Assembly: GCA_022560025.1 (NCBI GenBank)
Contig: JAFISE010000054.1
Location: 1-64,000 of the forward strand
DNA: 64,000 nt
Direction: 5' to 3'
From: Stagonosporopsis chrysanthemi
Taxonomy: Eukaryota; Ascomycota; Dothideomycetes; Pleosporales; Didymellaceae
Below are positions 20,696-31,068 of the stretch, in pieces (the first letter of the stretch is position 1; each line of letters starts with the position of its first letter). Made by a program: the position numbers and the translations under genes. The notes under the pieces are model-generated. The model searched no databases. It was not told the origin of the DNA and saw nothing but the letters and a program-made list of their open reading frames with translations.

Positions 20696-22221
20696 CTAAA
20701 ACCTTGCCTCAACCTTCTGCTCCACATCCTGCAACGCCCACTCACTCCGCGCCTTGCGGCTCCTCACGCCATCCACCTGCGCCTTGGTCCACCCCTTCGC
20801 CACCGTCGCAGGATTATACCCCAACCCCGTCACCCTCCCCACCTCCTCATCGCTCACATCCACCGCCGCACTGCCATCCGCCCGCTTATACACGGTGCAC
20901 ACCACCGCGCCCCCCAACCCCAGGTTATGCTGCAGCGCCACCCGCGCCCCGCCAGCCACGCTGCGGTTGTTCGCCCACCCGCGCAGATGCCACACCAGCT
21001 CTGCGCACTGCGCCAGCCCCGTCGCGCCCAGCGGGTGGCCCTTGGAGATCAGCCCGCCCGACGGATTGACCACAACTTGCCCGCCGTACGTGATGCCGCC
21101 CGCGCGAACCAGCTCGTGCGCTTTGCCCTCGGGCGCCAGCCCCAGCGCCTCGATGGTGACCATTTCGTTGGCGCTGAAGCAGTCGTGCAGCTCGCAGACC
21201 TGCACGTCGGCGGGGGACACGGCGGCTTCGGCGAGGGCGTCGCGCGCGGCGAGTGCGCTCATGCCCGCGCCGACGAGGTCGATGGCCGAGCGGTTGAAGA
21301 GCGCAGGCGTGTCGGTTGCGAGGCGCTGGCCGGCGATGAGGATGGCTTGGGATTTTAGCTGCGGGCGCGCGTCCAGGAAGGCCTGCGAGCAGAGGACGGT
21401 AGCCGCGGCGCCGTCGGAGGTCGGGCAGCATTGCAGTTTGGTCAGGGGCTCGTGGATCATGGGCGACGACATGACTTGGTCGAGCGTGTATTCGTCTTGG
21501 AACTGCGAGTAGGGGTTGTTCTTGCTGTGGGCGTGGTTGATGCGTGCGATTTCGGCAAAGTCGCGCAGCTCGGAGCCGTATCTGGGGGGGGGGGGTTGTT
21601 AGTAGGGAGATTTCTCATGCATGGGGTTGAAGACTGAGACATCTCGTCGATGCTAGGCAGTGGACGTACTTCTCCATGTGCTCACGGCCCGCATTGCCAA
21701 ACAGCTGCGCGGCGCCCGGCGCATTCGTAACACCCCTCGTCTCCTTCATGATGAGATTCGTCGTAGCCGTGGGATTCGACCTATCCTGAAAAAACGACTG
21801 CAGCGACCCGGGAAACATCTTCTCAAATCCCACCACCAGCACGCAGTCAGCCGCGCCGTGCGCAATCATGTTGCGCCCCATGTACAGCCCCGTCGAGCCC
21901 GTGGAGCAGTTGTTGTTGACGTTGTACACGGGGATGCCCGTCATGCCGAACTGGTAGAAGACGCGCTGCCCACACGTCGAGTCGCCGTAGCAGTAGCACG
22001 CCACGCCCTGGTCGACGTCGTCGTAGTTGATGTGCGCGTCCAGCATGGCCTTGACGCCCGCCTCGAACCCGAGCTCCGGGTAGTCGACCTTGCCGCGGGG
22101 CTTGATGAACTGCACGCCACGGATATGAGCAGCTGGGGGGTTGTGTGGAGCGGCGCGGCGGGACACTCACCTTGGTCATGCCCACGCCGAGCACGTAGAC
22201 GGGCTGCTTCTGGCCGACCAT
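20696..22221 (-). CDS. SCPx-type (sterol carrier protein 2) thiolase without SCP2 domain
   Basis: Three exons: 22221-22171, 22109-21670, 21581-20696; introns 61 and 88 nt; 458 aa, in frame. It matches the thiolase part of mammalian SCPx along its length: VYVLGVGMTK, YGDSTCGQR, GIPVYNVNNNCSTGSTGL (nucleophilic Cys), NNPYSQFQDEYTLDQVM, LQCCPTSDGAAA, CELHDCFSANE, GGLISKGHPLGATGLAQC (active-site His) and ALQHNLGLGGA. These enzymes cleave 3-oxoacyl-CoA in peroxisomal beta-oxidation of branched or sterol-side-chain acyl groups. No SCP2 lipid-transfer domain follows; instead there is a ~60-residue tail. The C-terminus ends EARF, not a canonical PTS1, and no PTS2 is visible, so peroxisomal targeting is unproven. 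Confidence 0.9.
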
Positions 22222-23391
22222 TATGGCGTTGAGGTGGTTGGTGTGCGGAGTAGGCAAACAAGTCGTAGTGAAGAGTTTCAGTACAGAACAGCCAACAACA
22301 AAACACAGACCTCCAGCGATTTCTTCTTCTTCTTCTTCTTCTTCTTCTTCTTCTTCTTCTTCTTCTTCTTCTTCTTTTTCTTCTTCTTCTTCTCGAGAAA
22401 AGTGCTAGATGCGAGAAACGAAACACAGCTGCAGTTGCACTATAAGGGCGTGTGCACGCACATAAAGCCGAGCCGCACCGACCGACCCCAACCCCAGACA
22501 GCGAGCAATCGCGGGGGTGGAGCAGCCACGGCCACGGCCCTAAGCTGGGGGGCCGAGGTACAACGATAAACAATCCGTTTGGCCACCCACCACCACCCCA
22601 GTTGGGGAAATCGACGCCCCGTGCAATCACGCACACACGCGCGCGCACATGCACACCGCGACCTCGCACCTGTGCAGGTTCTACGAGGGGTTTTGAGAGA
22701 GAGAGAGACAGTGTGTGTGTGTGTATGTGTGTTCGACACCGCACGAGTCCGATGCGACCCCACTAACCCCGCGTGGTCGGTGTCTGCATGCGCAGTGTAG
22801 ACGCACAGCTGGATCGAGTTCGTCATTGCAGGCCTCCAGTCTGGACACCTCGTCTCGTCTCTCGTCTTGCCGAGTACCTCGCGCTGGTGCTGACAGCTGA
22901 CGGTCTAGTCAGTTTTTTGCCGTGGAGCACCGTGATTGGCCGGAAGCGGGGAGGGGGGTGGGGGCGGGTTAGGCGTTTGCGCGCGTTGTACGTACATATG
23001 CGGGACGGGGGGGTTTGGTGGAGGTCGTTGGTTGTTGGTTGCGTGGGTTTCATACCATAGGCTGTATGCTTTGCGGTGCATGCGCTTGGTTTGGTGGGTG
23101 GGTGGTAGGGAATCGAGACTTGTGGGGTGGGGTGTGTTGGAGTAGGTACGATATGGTGTGTGAGAGCATTCATAATACCGTGTGTTGAAGTAGTCATGAT
23201 CTGGTATGATGAGACTGTCTGAAGACTATATACGATACACATACACATCCGCTTAAGGCGATGACGCTCTGGTGATACAACGTAGCTGCGTTACATGGCT
23301 GCCAATACCCATTTCCATATCCAAATAAAAGAGCCGCCCATGGTATCTCCCGAAACGCCTTACGCAATGCAATAATCATAAATCATACAAC
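22222..23391. other. 1.2-kb intergenic stretch, thiolase upstream region
   Basis: Contains the (TTC)n tract, GAGAGA and GTGTGT dinucleotide runs at about 22696-22730, CACACGCGCGCGCACATGC near 22631, and G/T-rich DNA up to 23190. It spans the thiolase promoter and the 3' flank of the fusion transporter gene. Nothing coding recognised. Confidence 0.6.
22321..22393. repeat. (TTC)n / (GAA)n triplet repeat
   Basis: About 24 TTC triplets with one TTT interruption, starting 100 bp upstream of the thiolase start codon. On the thiolase coding strand it reads GAA. Confidence 0.95.
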
Positions 23392-26196
23392 TCACCGAAC
23401 CCGGCCCGGCAAGTCAACGCTGGAGGCGTTGTCGCTGCTGCCGCTCGAACCCTGTATTGAGAGTGCCTGGGAATCTCTTCGCGCGGGTGTGATGTCGAGA
23501 CTGCCCGGGATCGGCGCCAGGCCCTCTGGCCAGCTGCACCGCTCCCTGTGCTCCACAGACGGCATCAGGTCCTTCTCGCGGTTGCCAATACTCAGCCTCT
23601 GCTTGACTTTGCTCCATGTCCTGGGCTTGATCTGGCCCATGGACTCTCTCCGCTTCTCCTCGGCTGCCGACTCGCGCCGTGTCTGCTCGTCTCGTCTGGG
23701 GTCGGACAGTTGTCGTGTGATGGGCAGAGCATTGAGCCAGAGGGGATACAGCGCGCCAGCCGCCCACACGGCGACAATGACGGCGAAAGCATATTGGGCG
23801 TTGTGGATCTTGAGCGCAGCAAAGGCCATGGGTGGGAAGACGGCGCCGCCGCCGATTGCGGCCGTGATGAGCACCGATGCGTCCTTGGTGTGCTTGCCCA
23901 TCCCACGAATACCCTGCGCAAATATCTGCGGGAACAGAGGACCCTCGAAGAAGGTGAGCATCACCAGCATGGCAGCACCGGTGGTACCTGTGGTGTTCAA
24001 CGCGGCCGCTGCAAAGGCAATGGCTCCGAGGTAAAAGATCAGGAGACTGAAGCGCGGTTTGACCCATATGTCGATGATTGCTGCCAGGAAGCGAGACGCC
24101 GCAAACGCAGTGTGACTGACCGCTTGGTGGTTGACAGAGTTGACCGTGGGCTTGACGAAGTGGAGGTATTCGGAGTAGGATGTCGACGTCGACTCTTGGC
24201 CGCCAACATAGCAGAATTGAGAGAAGACTGCAAAGCCAAGGCTGATCCAGATGACTCTGACTGGCCAGGGGCCGATGTTGACTGTTGCGTCCCTAGGAAC
24301 GCGCACGCGAAGGCTAGCTGCCTCCAGCTCCTCGTTTGTTGCCTCCGGAAGGGGGACGTAGAAGTAAAGCACAGCCAAGGCAATGCTGAAGAATGAGATG
24401 CCAAGGTACGTCCACTGAACATCGATCAAGCTGGAAGCGTTGCCCGTGAACAGCACCTTCTTGGCAAGTAGAGGTGATACAATCGTGCCAATTGCCTGCA
24501 CACCTTGAGACAGGTTCAAGCGGACCTCGGCATACTCCGGAGGTCCACAAAGCGCGATGAAGGGATTCGCCGCGAGCTCCAAAGTGGACAGACCGGCACC
24601 AACAATAAAGTTCGAGATCAGGAAAGCCGGGAAGTTGGTGAGAACGGCAGAAGGCCAGAAGACCAGCGTCCCACAGGCGTAGACGACAAGTCCTACCATG
24701 TAGCACACCTTGAACCCCCAGACCTGGAAAACGATCCGTCCAAAGGTAAGGGGACCGACAACATAGCCGACGTAGTAGGCGCTGTGTTGTCCGACGGTCT
24801 GCCAGTCACTCATGTTGGCGATCTCCTGGAAGCGTGAGTTGAGTACGTCGAGGAACCCGTATGCGAAACCCCAGATGAAGAACAGAATCGTGACCATCAG
24901 CACCGGATAGATGGACTCGCGATTGCTCCTCAACGTGATGTTCTTCTTCTGACCAGTGTCAACGAAATCGAAGAACGTGATTGAGCCCCGTCGTGTGCTT
25001 CGCGTAGTCGGTGCCATTGTCAACGCGGTGCTTGTGCGGGCCATTCGTGAGAAGTCAGTCGAGTCCGGCGAGGTGAGGAAGTCCATCATGCCCAGCGGTT
25101 CATCGTTGCCGCGTAGCGCAGGTAGGATGGCTGGCGGCTTGCTCAGAGGCGTATCAGGTGGTGTTTCTTGATCGGATCTGCGCCGTGAGCCTTCAAGGAT
25201 ATCTGGATGGAACTGCGCTTCGTCGCTCGCATGTGGGTCCGAGCGGCCTCGTGATGTCGTGTGGTCAATGACCCAGCTCGGCAGGAATCGTCGAACCAGC
25301 GGTTTCATTGCGGGGACGCAGCCACACATGATGCCCACGTTGATCTCGACCGTGCTCCACATGAAAGACAGCGAGGCATACCACGAAAAGTCACTCGCGT
25401 TTCTCTGGGTCGTTCCACTTTCTGTTTGGTTGGTCTGCGCCGCGATAAGAGTCGCACGCTGAGCGTCCTGGAGGTAGGCAATGCGGACAACATCGACGAT
25501 AGCGACGAAGATACCGAATCCAAAGGTGATGACGAGGATGATCTTCTGTTTTTTTGGCAATCGCATGCTCGTCAGGATGGGCATCGGCAGGAACAGGATG
25601 GCCAGGTCGGTGATGATGTTGAGCGGGGCAGATGAAAGGTAGATGGTGACGATGTTGGTGCAGTGAGCGGTAGCAGGCACCGGTACCATCCATGCGGCAC
25701 TGACCGGTCGGCACTGGACGATGTTGAGGATGGTTAGAGCCAGGCCGCCGGCGTTTACAACGACAAGCGTTGAGATGGTCGCCCATCGGAAGATCTTCTG
25801 CGTTTCTGATAGATTGAGGTAGAAGATCAAGATGGACGTCTTGGTCGCCATCAACGCTGGGTTGTAGAGTACGGAGAAAGCATACGCCGACTGCTGCATC
25901 GGCTCCAGCCAATCATCAGGGATGTGGTCCTGGTGACGTCCAAGTCCCTTGGTGGTACCGAAGATGATGGAAAAGGACGCGCCAAACGCTAACAACCAAG
26001 CTGCGAACATGGTATAGTCGTCCCATCCTGGCTTCTTCACGACGAAGACTCTCGACATCAATCGGAGGATGACGAAAACGGAGCAGAGAACGAGAGTCGC
26101 AGCTGACGTAGCTCTCACAGCCGGTCCCCGCGACGGAAAGTCATCTCTGGAGACCGTGGACTCCATGCGTGCGGCGATTGTATTGCGACCATCCAC
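23392..26196 (-). CDS. Fusion protein: fungal rhodopsin/Pth11-like 7-TM domain + FucP-type MFS transporter
   Basis: One uninterrupted 934-codon frame. Residues ~30-305 form a fungal rhodopsin-type (Pth11-like) membrane domain: KKPGWDDYTMFAAWLLAFG, YALLx-like helices, SSAPLNIITDLAILFLPMPI, RLPKKQKIILVITFGFGIFV and FMWSTVEINVGIMCGCVP. A Ser/Thr/Pro-rich linker (~310-425) leads to a second, complete transporter, ~428-825: SIYPVLMVTILFFIWGFAYG, FLDVLNSRFQ, GPLTFGR, NFIVGAGLSTLELAANPF, then a cytosolic loop (~615-640) and the C-terminal half with FFEGPLFPQIFAQGIRGMGK, as in the FucP/L-fucose-H+ symporter branch of MFS. A basic cytosolic tail ends it. Each half alone is a known fungal family; the covalent join is the unusual point. 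Function (transceptor?) is inference. M11 is an alternative start. Confidence 0.88.
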   Translation of the reverse strand: MDGRNTIAARMESTVSRDDFPSRGPAVRATSAATLVLCSVFVILRLMSRVFVVKKPGWDDYTMFAAWLLAFGASFSIIFGTTKGLGRHQDHIPDDWLEPMQQSAYAFSVLYNPALMATKTSILIFYLNLSETQKIFRWATISTLVVVNAGGLALTILNIVQCRPVSAAWMVPVPATAHCTNIVTIYLSSAPLNIITDLAILFLPMPILTSMRLPKKQKIILVITFGFGIFVAIVDVVRIAYLQDAQRATLIAAQTNQTESGTTQRNASDFSWYASLSFMWSTVEINVGIMCGCVPAMKPLVRRFLPSWVIDHTTSRGRSDPHASDEAQFHPDILEGSRRRSDQETPPDTPLSKPPAILPALRGNDEPLGMMDFLTSPDSTDFSRMARTSTALTMAPTTRSTRRGSITFFDFVDTGQKKNITLRSNRESIYPVLMVTILFFIWGFAYGFLDVLNSRFQEIANMSDWQTVGQHSAYYVGYVVGPLTFGRIVFQVWGFKVCYMVGLVVYACGTLVFWPSAVLTNFPAFLISNFIVGAGLSTLELAANPFIALCGPPEYAEVRLNLSQGVQAIGTIVSPLLAKKVLFTGNASSLIDVQWTYLGISFFSIALAVLYFYVPLPEATNEELEAASLRVRVPRDATVNIGPWPVRVIWISLGFAVFSQFCYVGGQESTSTSYSEYLHFVKPTVNSVNHQAVSHTAFAASRFLAAIIDIWVKPRFSLLIFYLGAIAFAAAALNTTGTTGAAMLVMLTFFEGPLFPQIFAQGIRGMGKHTKDASVLITAAIGGGAVFPPMAFAALKIHNAQYAFAVIVAVWAAGALYPLWLNALPITRQLSDPRRDEQTRRESAAEEKRRESMGQIKPRTWSKVKQRLSIGNREKDLMPSVEHRERCSWPEGLAPIPGSLDITPARRDSQALSIQGSSGSSDNASSVDLPGRVR

Positions 26197-28393
26197 AAAG
26201 GTAACGCTTCTATCAAATAGGGTTTTCTTCAGGACAGCTCGTGCTATCTCGGTCGCGGTCGTCGTGGAATCGCAAATTCATGCCTCAGCATGTTCAGTCA
26301 CCGGATTCACGAACGCTGAACGGCGTGATTGACGCAGGAGACGGTGGTTGAGCCACGGCGATGCGCTGGGAGAGTGACAGTGCGAGTGCGGGAATATGGC
26401 AAAGTGTGGGGACGTTGCGGTGAAAGGGTCTGACAACCCCAGAAATACCGCACAGTTCAGCTACGGGCTGGCGAGGAAAAGGTGGAGAGAAGCGCATGCT
26501 GCGGCAGGAAAGTTGGTAGCGATACGGCTGGTCTTGGGCCGGCGTGCCCACCTGGTGTGGTCATTGGCAGAGTAGTAGTAGTGGACAATGTGGAGGTGGG
26601 ACGCCATTTCGTCATGTATTGGGGCGCCCTGCGCAGGGCAAGCTCAGTCTTGGGCCGTGTTCGGAGGCAAAATTTCAGTCAAGAACTCGGCTGGCTTCGC
26701 CCGTCGAGTCATCGCGCCTTGTTCCGAGACTGCACTTCTGGTCTTGGACAGGCCTGGAGAGAGGCCGACCGGCAACAGGCGCTGTAGACATCTGTCACAC
26801 TTGTGCTGTTATAATGCATTAACTTCAGCTACTGCTCCCCGCATCGCTGTGGCTCTTCAGCACAGCACCAAGCAACGCCCCGAGCAAAGAGCCGCGCTGA
26901 CCCCAGCTTCCCCAGACATGACATGCCCTGCTCGCTTGGTGGCACTCGTCGCGGCTAGCCGGCGTCCTTGCAACGACGAGCGCGCGGCCCAGCGCCCAAC
27001 AATCTCGCCCCAGACAGTTGGGGATATGCAAGCGAAAGCGCGGCTTGTCGCTCGACGAACACTGCCCGGCGCTGATCCGGTGAACGCTAATGACCAAAGC
27101 AGTGGAAACCGCGACAAGTCATGTGCTGCGTTCCACGGCAGAGCCTCACGTGTGCGAGCGCGAGGCTGACTTCACGCCCGTCGCTTGGAGGACGCGGGAG
27201 GCTTGAAGCGGCTCTGTGTACGACGTCCGCGGCGCAGGAGGCTCTGACTGTCACTAGTGTCGCCACGCCACGCCTGCATTCAGCAATCGAAGCAGAACGC
27301 ATCGAGTGTTGCCAAGATGGACTCTGCTGTCTTTGCTCGTAGCAAGCCGGCTTTCAATGGGAAATCGTTAGCGGACTTATCGTTAGCGGACTTAGCGTCA
27401 GCTTGCTCCTTGGTTACGACCACGTTTGCCCTGCATCATGTAGGCACAGGCTGGAAAGCATGCAATAACTGTGCGACAGAAGGCGCAGGCTCAGACAACG
27501 GTCTCGGAGGCATTTGCAAACCGCGGTCAGGGTGTGACACAACGCAGTGCCAGCAAGCCAACACAGCTTCGATGTGGTGCATGTCTGGAACGTGCAGCGA
27601 AGAAGTACAATGAAGCTTTCGTCCAACGACTTTCAGGAGCCAATTGCGGCGCAACGATCGTGCAACTCGTTGTCCACAACGGGTAAGCCGCGACGCCAAC
27701 CAATGAACTGGCCTCTTCTTTACCACCAACAAACATGAGACGACTTCTGACGAGACATTCTTCCTGTCTTGTTTGGTTTTGCTTTCCGCAGGACGGATGT
27801 ACAGGTCAACATTGAAGTTTATTAGATTTGTCAAGACCAGATCCTATGGACTGGATACCTCCAGATGCCGGTGAGAGTGGACACGAACTCATCAAGCGGT
27901 CTGCAGAACGCAGCATCAACCAATACCTCCTAGAGATCTTTATCGCCAACACCCAAGCGGTGTAAAGCTGTGAAACAGCGCAGACATTCACACGATGATA
28001 TGTGCGCTAGGGCTCACCCATATGCACTCGTACTATCAACCATCATGACAGCACTGGTCACTATGAGGCATCGTACAATCACACAACAAACTCAAAGCCT
28101 TGGATTGCTTCGTGACACAAGTGGCTGGTTGCCGACCATAGATACCTTCAACGCGCAGCAAACCACGTAGCCTCACAATTGACGTACTGGGGTTACGCGT
28201 CCGCGGCAGTATATCGCAGCGCCCCACAAAAGAAACACCGATGTGTAAAAAGCATGGTAGCAGTGCTCGAAGTTACAGAAGACAACAATTCCAGTTCGAT
28301 TCATCAAATTCGCTACTTCCACTTCCAGTCCAATTTCAACCTAGTACTTAACAAAGCTATCATCCTCCACCACCAATCCAAGCACTCCTTACA
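26197..28393. other. 2.2-kb gene-poor stretch
   Basis: Upstream region of the fusion transporter gene and the leader of the small gene at 28394. A 14-15 bp unit (TCGTTAGCGGACTTA) repeats near 27365-27394. Several frames of 60-190 codons were inspected; none has recognisable motifs. No transposase or RNA gene seen. Confidence 0.55.
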
Positions 28394-28690
28394 ATGCAAA
28401 CCAACACCATCGCCGCAGAAAAAGACACTGAGCCTCCATCCGGCCATCCCGCTTTCGCCTGCGAGTCACCTCTGGAACCGTCCTCGGTCAAGCCCCCACC
28501 CGCGAGATACTATCAGCAACATCCGCCCAGCAAGGTGGCACCAGAGACGCCAATAAACACAAACACAACAACCACAACCACAGAGGCAGAAGAGTTCGAC
28601 TTCCGCCGCACCGACCCGGCGCACGTCAAGGTCGAGCCGACCATCATTGACAAGATGAAAGAGGTGCTGCATCTGCACAAACGGCATTAA
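28394..28690 (+). CDS. Small hypothetical protein, 98 aa
   Basis: An intact 98-codon frame starting MQTNTIAAEKDTEPPSG after a C/A-rich leader (ACCACCAATCCAAGCACTCC) typical of fungal 5' UTRs. The protein is hydrophilic: a Pro/Ser-rich N-terminal half, a Thr run, then EEFDFRRTDPAHVKVEPTII and a short amphipathic C-terminal helix DKMKEVLHLHKRH. No signal peptide or membrane segment. I do not recognise the family. Codon use with C/G at third positions and the leader favour a real gene, but it is short and unsupported by homology. Confidence 0.5.
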   Translation: MQTNTIAAEKDTEPPSGHPAFACESPLEPSSVKPPPARYYQQHPPSKVAPETPINTNTTTTTTEAEEFDFRRTDPAHVKVEPTIIDKMKEVLHLHKRH

Positions 28691-28797
28691 GTCGATCGGC
28701 GTTCGCATGGAAACAACGGTTCACTTGCACCACGGCGTCGCACCGGCACAACACAACTCAACATCATACGACGATGGGAAAAACATGCATTCATCCT

Positions 28798-28836
<39 letters not shown>

Positions 28837-29081
28837 ACACAAACTAAAAAAAAAACACCATCACCACACAAAACCCCCACCCACCCACCCAAACNNNNNN
28901 NNNNCAAAAAAAAGCTCCACCTCACCCCCGCCGGCCACCCCCAACACACACCCCCACCCCCAACCACACATGGAAAAAACAGCATTCTCCCCCTCCCCCC
29001 CCCCCCCCCCCCCCCGCCGAATCAGAAATAATTATGTATTATATATCCAACGTCCATCATCAACAACAACCACTCTCCCGT
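28691..29081. other. Low-complexity stretch around the assembly gap
   Basis: Poly-C at 28800-28836 and 28995-29015, A-rich and C-rich low-quality-looking sequence, and 10 N at 28895-28904. Sequence just left of the first poly-C (GGGAAAAACATGCATTCATC) resembles that just left of the second (GGAAAAAACAGCATTCTCC), suggesting the same locus read twice. Confidence 0.75.
28895..28904. other. Assembly gap (10 N)
   Basis: Ten undefined bases, flanked by error-rich low-complexity DNA. Confidence 1.
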
Positions 29082-29728
29082 TTAGAAAAGGCCCGCGGCG
29101 GCGAACAGCGCAGCAACCGCCGCACCGGCGGGTGTGACGAGCGATGATGCAGCGCCAGTAGCGAAGGCGGCCGCCGACGACGAAGCAGCATCTGTCCCGG
29201 TGCTTGTCCCTGTAGCTGTGGCCGAGGTGGAGGTCGGCGAGGCGGTGGTGGCGGTCTTTGCAACGCTGGCAACAGAGGCCGCGGACGAAGAGGCTGCGGC
29301 GCGGAGACTGGGTCGATCAGCATGTGTTCGCACGGATTGTTCATGGCCCCTTTGGCCAGGCACTTGTGCAGGGAATAAACTGTCCCGAGACAACAACTCC
29401 GAGGACAGCCAAAGCCACTCCCCAACGCACAGCATCGTGTAGGGTCCAAGACAGGGGATACTCACGGCTCAGCAGCGGTGCAGAAAGAAGTCACCTGGTT
29501 CTCCACAGGACTGCGCTCATTGCTGTCCGGGCAGTTGTTGTAGCAAGTCAAGACATCCCTGTACACATCGCACAGGCAGATCCAGTCGTTGCTGTTCTTC
29601 TGGCACGCAGTGATACGGGCCTGGTAGCCTTCGACACAGGCGTCGACGATGTTCTGGGCCGCACAGTCGGCAGCGAGCGCAGTGGAGGCGAGGCCGAAGA
29701 CGGCGGCGGCGAGGGCTGTGGAACGCAT
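29082..29728 (-). CDS. Small secreted 8-Cys, CFEM-like GPI-anchored protein
   Basis: Two exons, 29728-29466 and 29307-29082 (162 aa, in frame). A signal peptide (MRSTALAAAVFGLASTALA) is followed by eight cysteines with CFEM-like spacing, including NDWICLC and LTCYNNCPDS. Then comes a Ser/Thr/Ala-rich stalk (TTASPTSTSATATGTSTG) and a hydrophobic C-terminus (AGAAVAALFAAAGLF) suited to GPI attachment. Extracellular or cell-wall location is expected; CFEM-type proteins include haem-binding and virulence-associated members, but no function can be assigned here. The intron acceptor is ambiguous: CCCAG at 29310-29308 (used) or ACAG at 29380 (adds 24 residues, also in frame, intron 86 nt). Confidence 0.78.
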
Positions 29729-31068
29729 GGTGAGGGTTTCGACGGTAGATTAGAGTGCTTGAAGCGTGGTAGTTGTGTAGATAAAAAAGGCAGACGAGGA
29801 CCCAGAGCGAGTGATGGGTTCAATACCGAAGAGAAGAGAGACGACACGACACAAACCCAACCTGAACCGAGCTGTTGTGGAGAAGAGGCAAAGGACTCAA
29901 GCGATCGGAATGTATAAAAAGGGAGGACCGACGACGACACACCAACCAAGCACACTAGACTCATATACTCCTCACAGACCCTCCCCAAGCCTTGCCTTCT
30001 CGTCCAATCAAACCCCCCTCGCATATACTCCACCCTCCCTTCATCCCCCAGCAATAACAAACCAAACCCGCGCCAACCACCCTCTCCCAGCCAAAACCCA
30101 AACCCCCAACGACGCGGAAGAGCCATCTCGTGCCACCCAGCGAGCGACACCAAGCGGACCCTGCTTCGCGCACCTCGCCCAATCGAGGCACCCACTATGC
30201 CTCACCCAGCTACACAGCTACTCACCATCTGGGCGCTTTTGCTGCTCCGGGTTAGCGCACCCGAGTGGACGCGGCGGCACCCCCCTAATTTTAGTCGCAA
30301 GCTGCGTGTACTGGTGTATGTGTGTAACAATAATGTGCATTGGATTCAACACACACCTCGGCGGGTGCAAAGACCGACATGCCGTGCTGTGCTGTGCTGT
30401 TGTGCAGCCTGCACCTGCCAGGTGCCATTTTCCCCCACTCCAGCCCGCCGGGCGTCCAAGCACGAACACGAACACGAACACGACCGCATCCCCCAGCTAG
30501 AGCATTGCCACGCCCTCGTGCTGTGCGGCGGGGAGGCAAGCGCGGTGAGGATTGGAAATGGCAGGAGTGCGGGTAATAGATACGATACGGATGATTAGGT
30601 TTTAAGGTTCGGGTCCGCTTGGTTCGGGTATTGAGGCGCCGTGATTGGGTGGCGCAGGGCAGGGGGGCGTGATGCGCGACAGGGCAGGGGGGAGGGGTGA
30701 AACAATGGGTATTGCGGCGAAGAGGAATGCTCAATAATAATGATATGAGATGTGCTAGGTATATGAGATGCATCGTGGGTGGGGAGATTGATGCGGCGAT
30801 TGGGCTACTGCAGAGCAGATGCTTCGTATGCCGATGCTTGCGGTTCGTGTTGGGAGGGTGGATCGGCTCGTCTCAATTCAATCATGCATTGCTGCGCTCA
30901 AGTAAAAAGCGCTTACTATCCTATCAATTATCCCAACGCCGAACCCTTGTCTCGCGCCGCATCACAACATCGAGACGCGCATGCCAAGTGTTGTAAGAAT
31001 ATATATGGCCGCAGGAGCTCTCTTGTCATGCTCCCCGTTTTGTACACTAATGCATTCAATGACACCGT
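29729..31068. other. 1.3-kb gene-poor stretch
   Basis: Upstream of the GPI-protein gene and downstream of rsp5 (both minus strand). A TATAAAAAG box on the plus strand (29911-29920) could serve an unannotated plus-strand transcript; a 133-codon frame at 30197-30598 with a leucine-rich start lies downstream but lacks family support. Confidence 0.5.

Noticed and set aside
30197..30598. 133-codon plus-strand frame with leucine-rich start downstream of a TATAAAAAG box
   Set aside because: The start resembles a signal peptide, but the remainder is low-complexity and unlike any family; evidence too thin.
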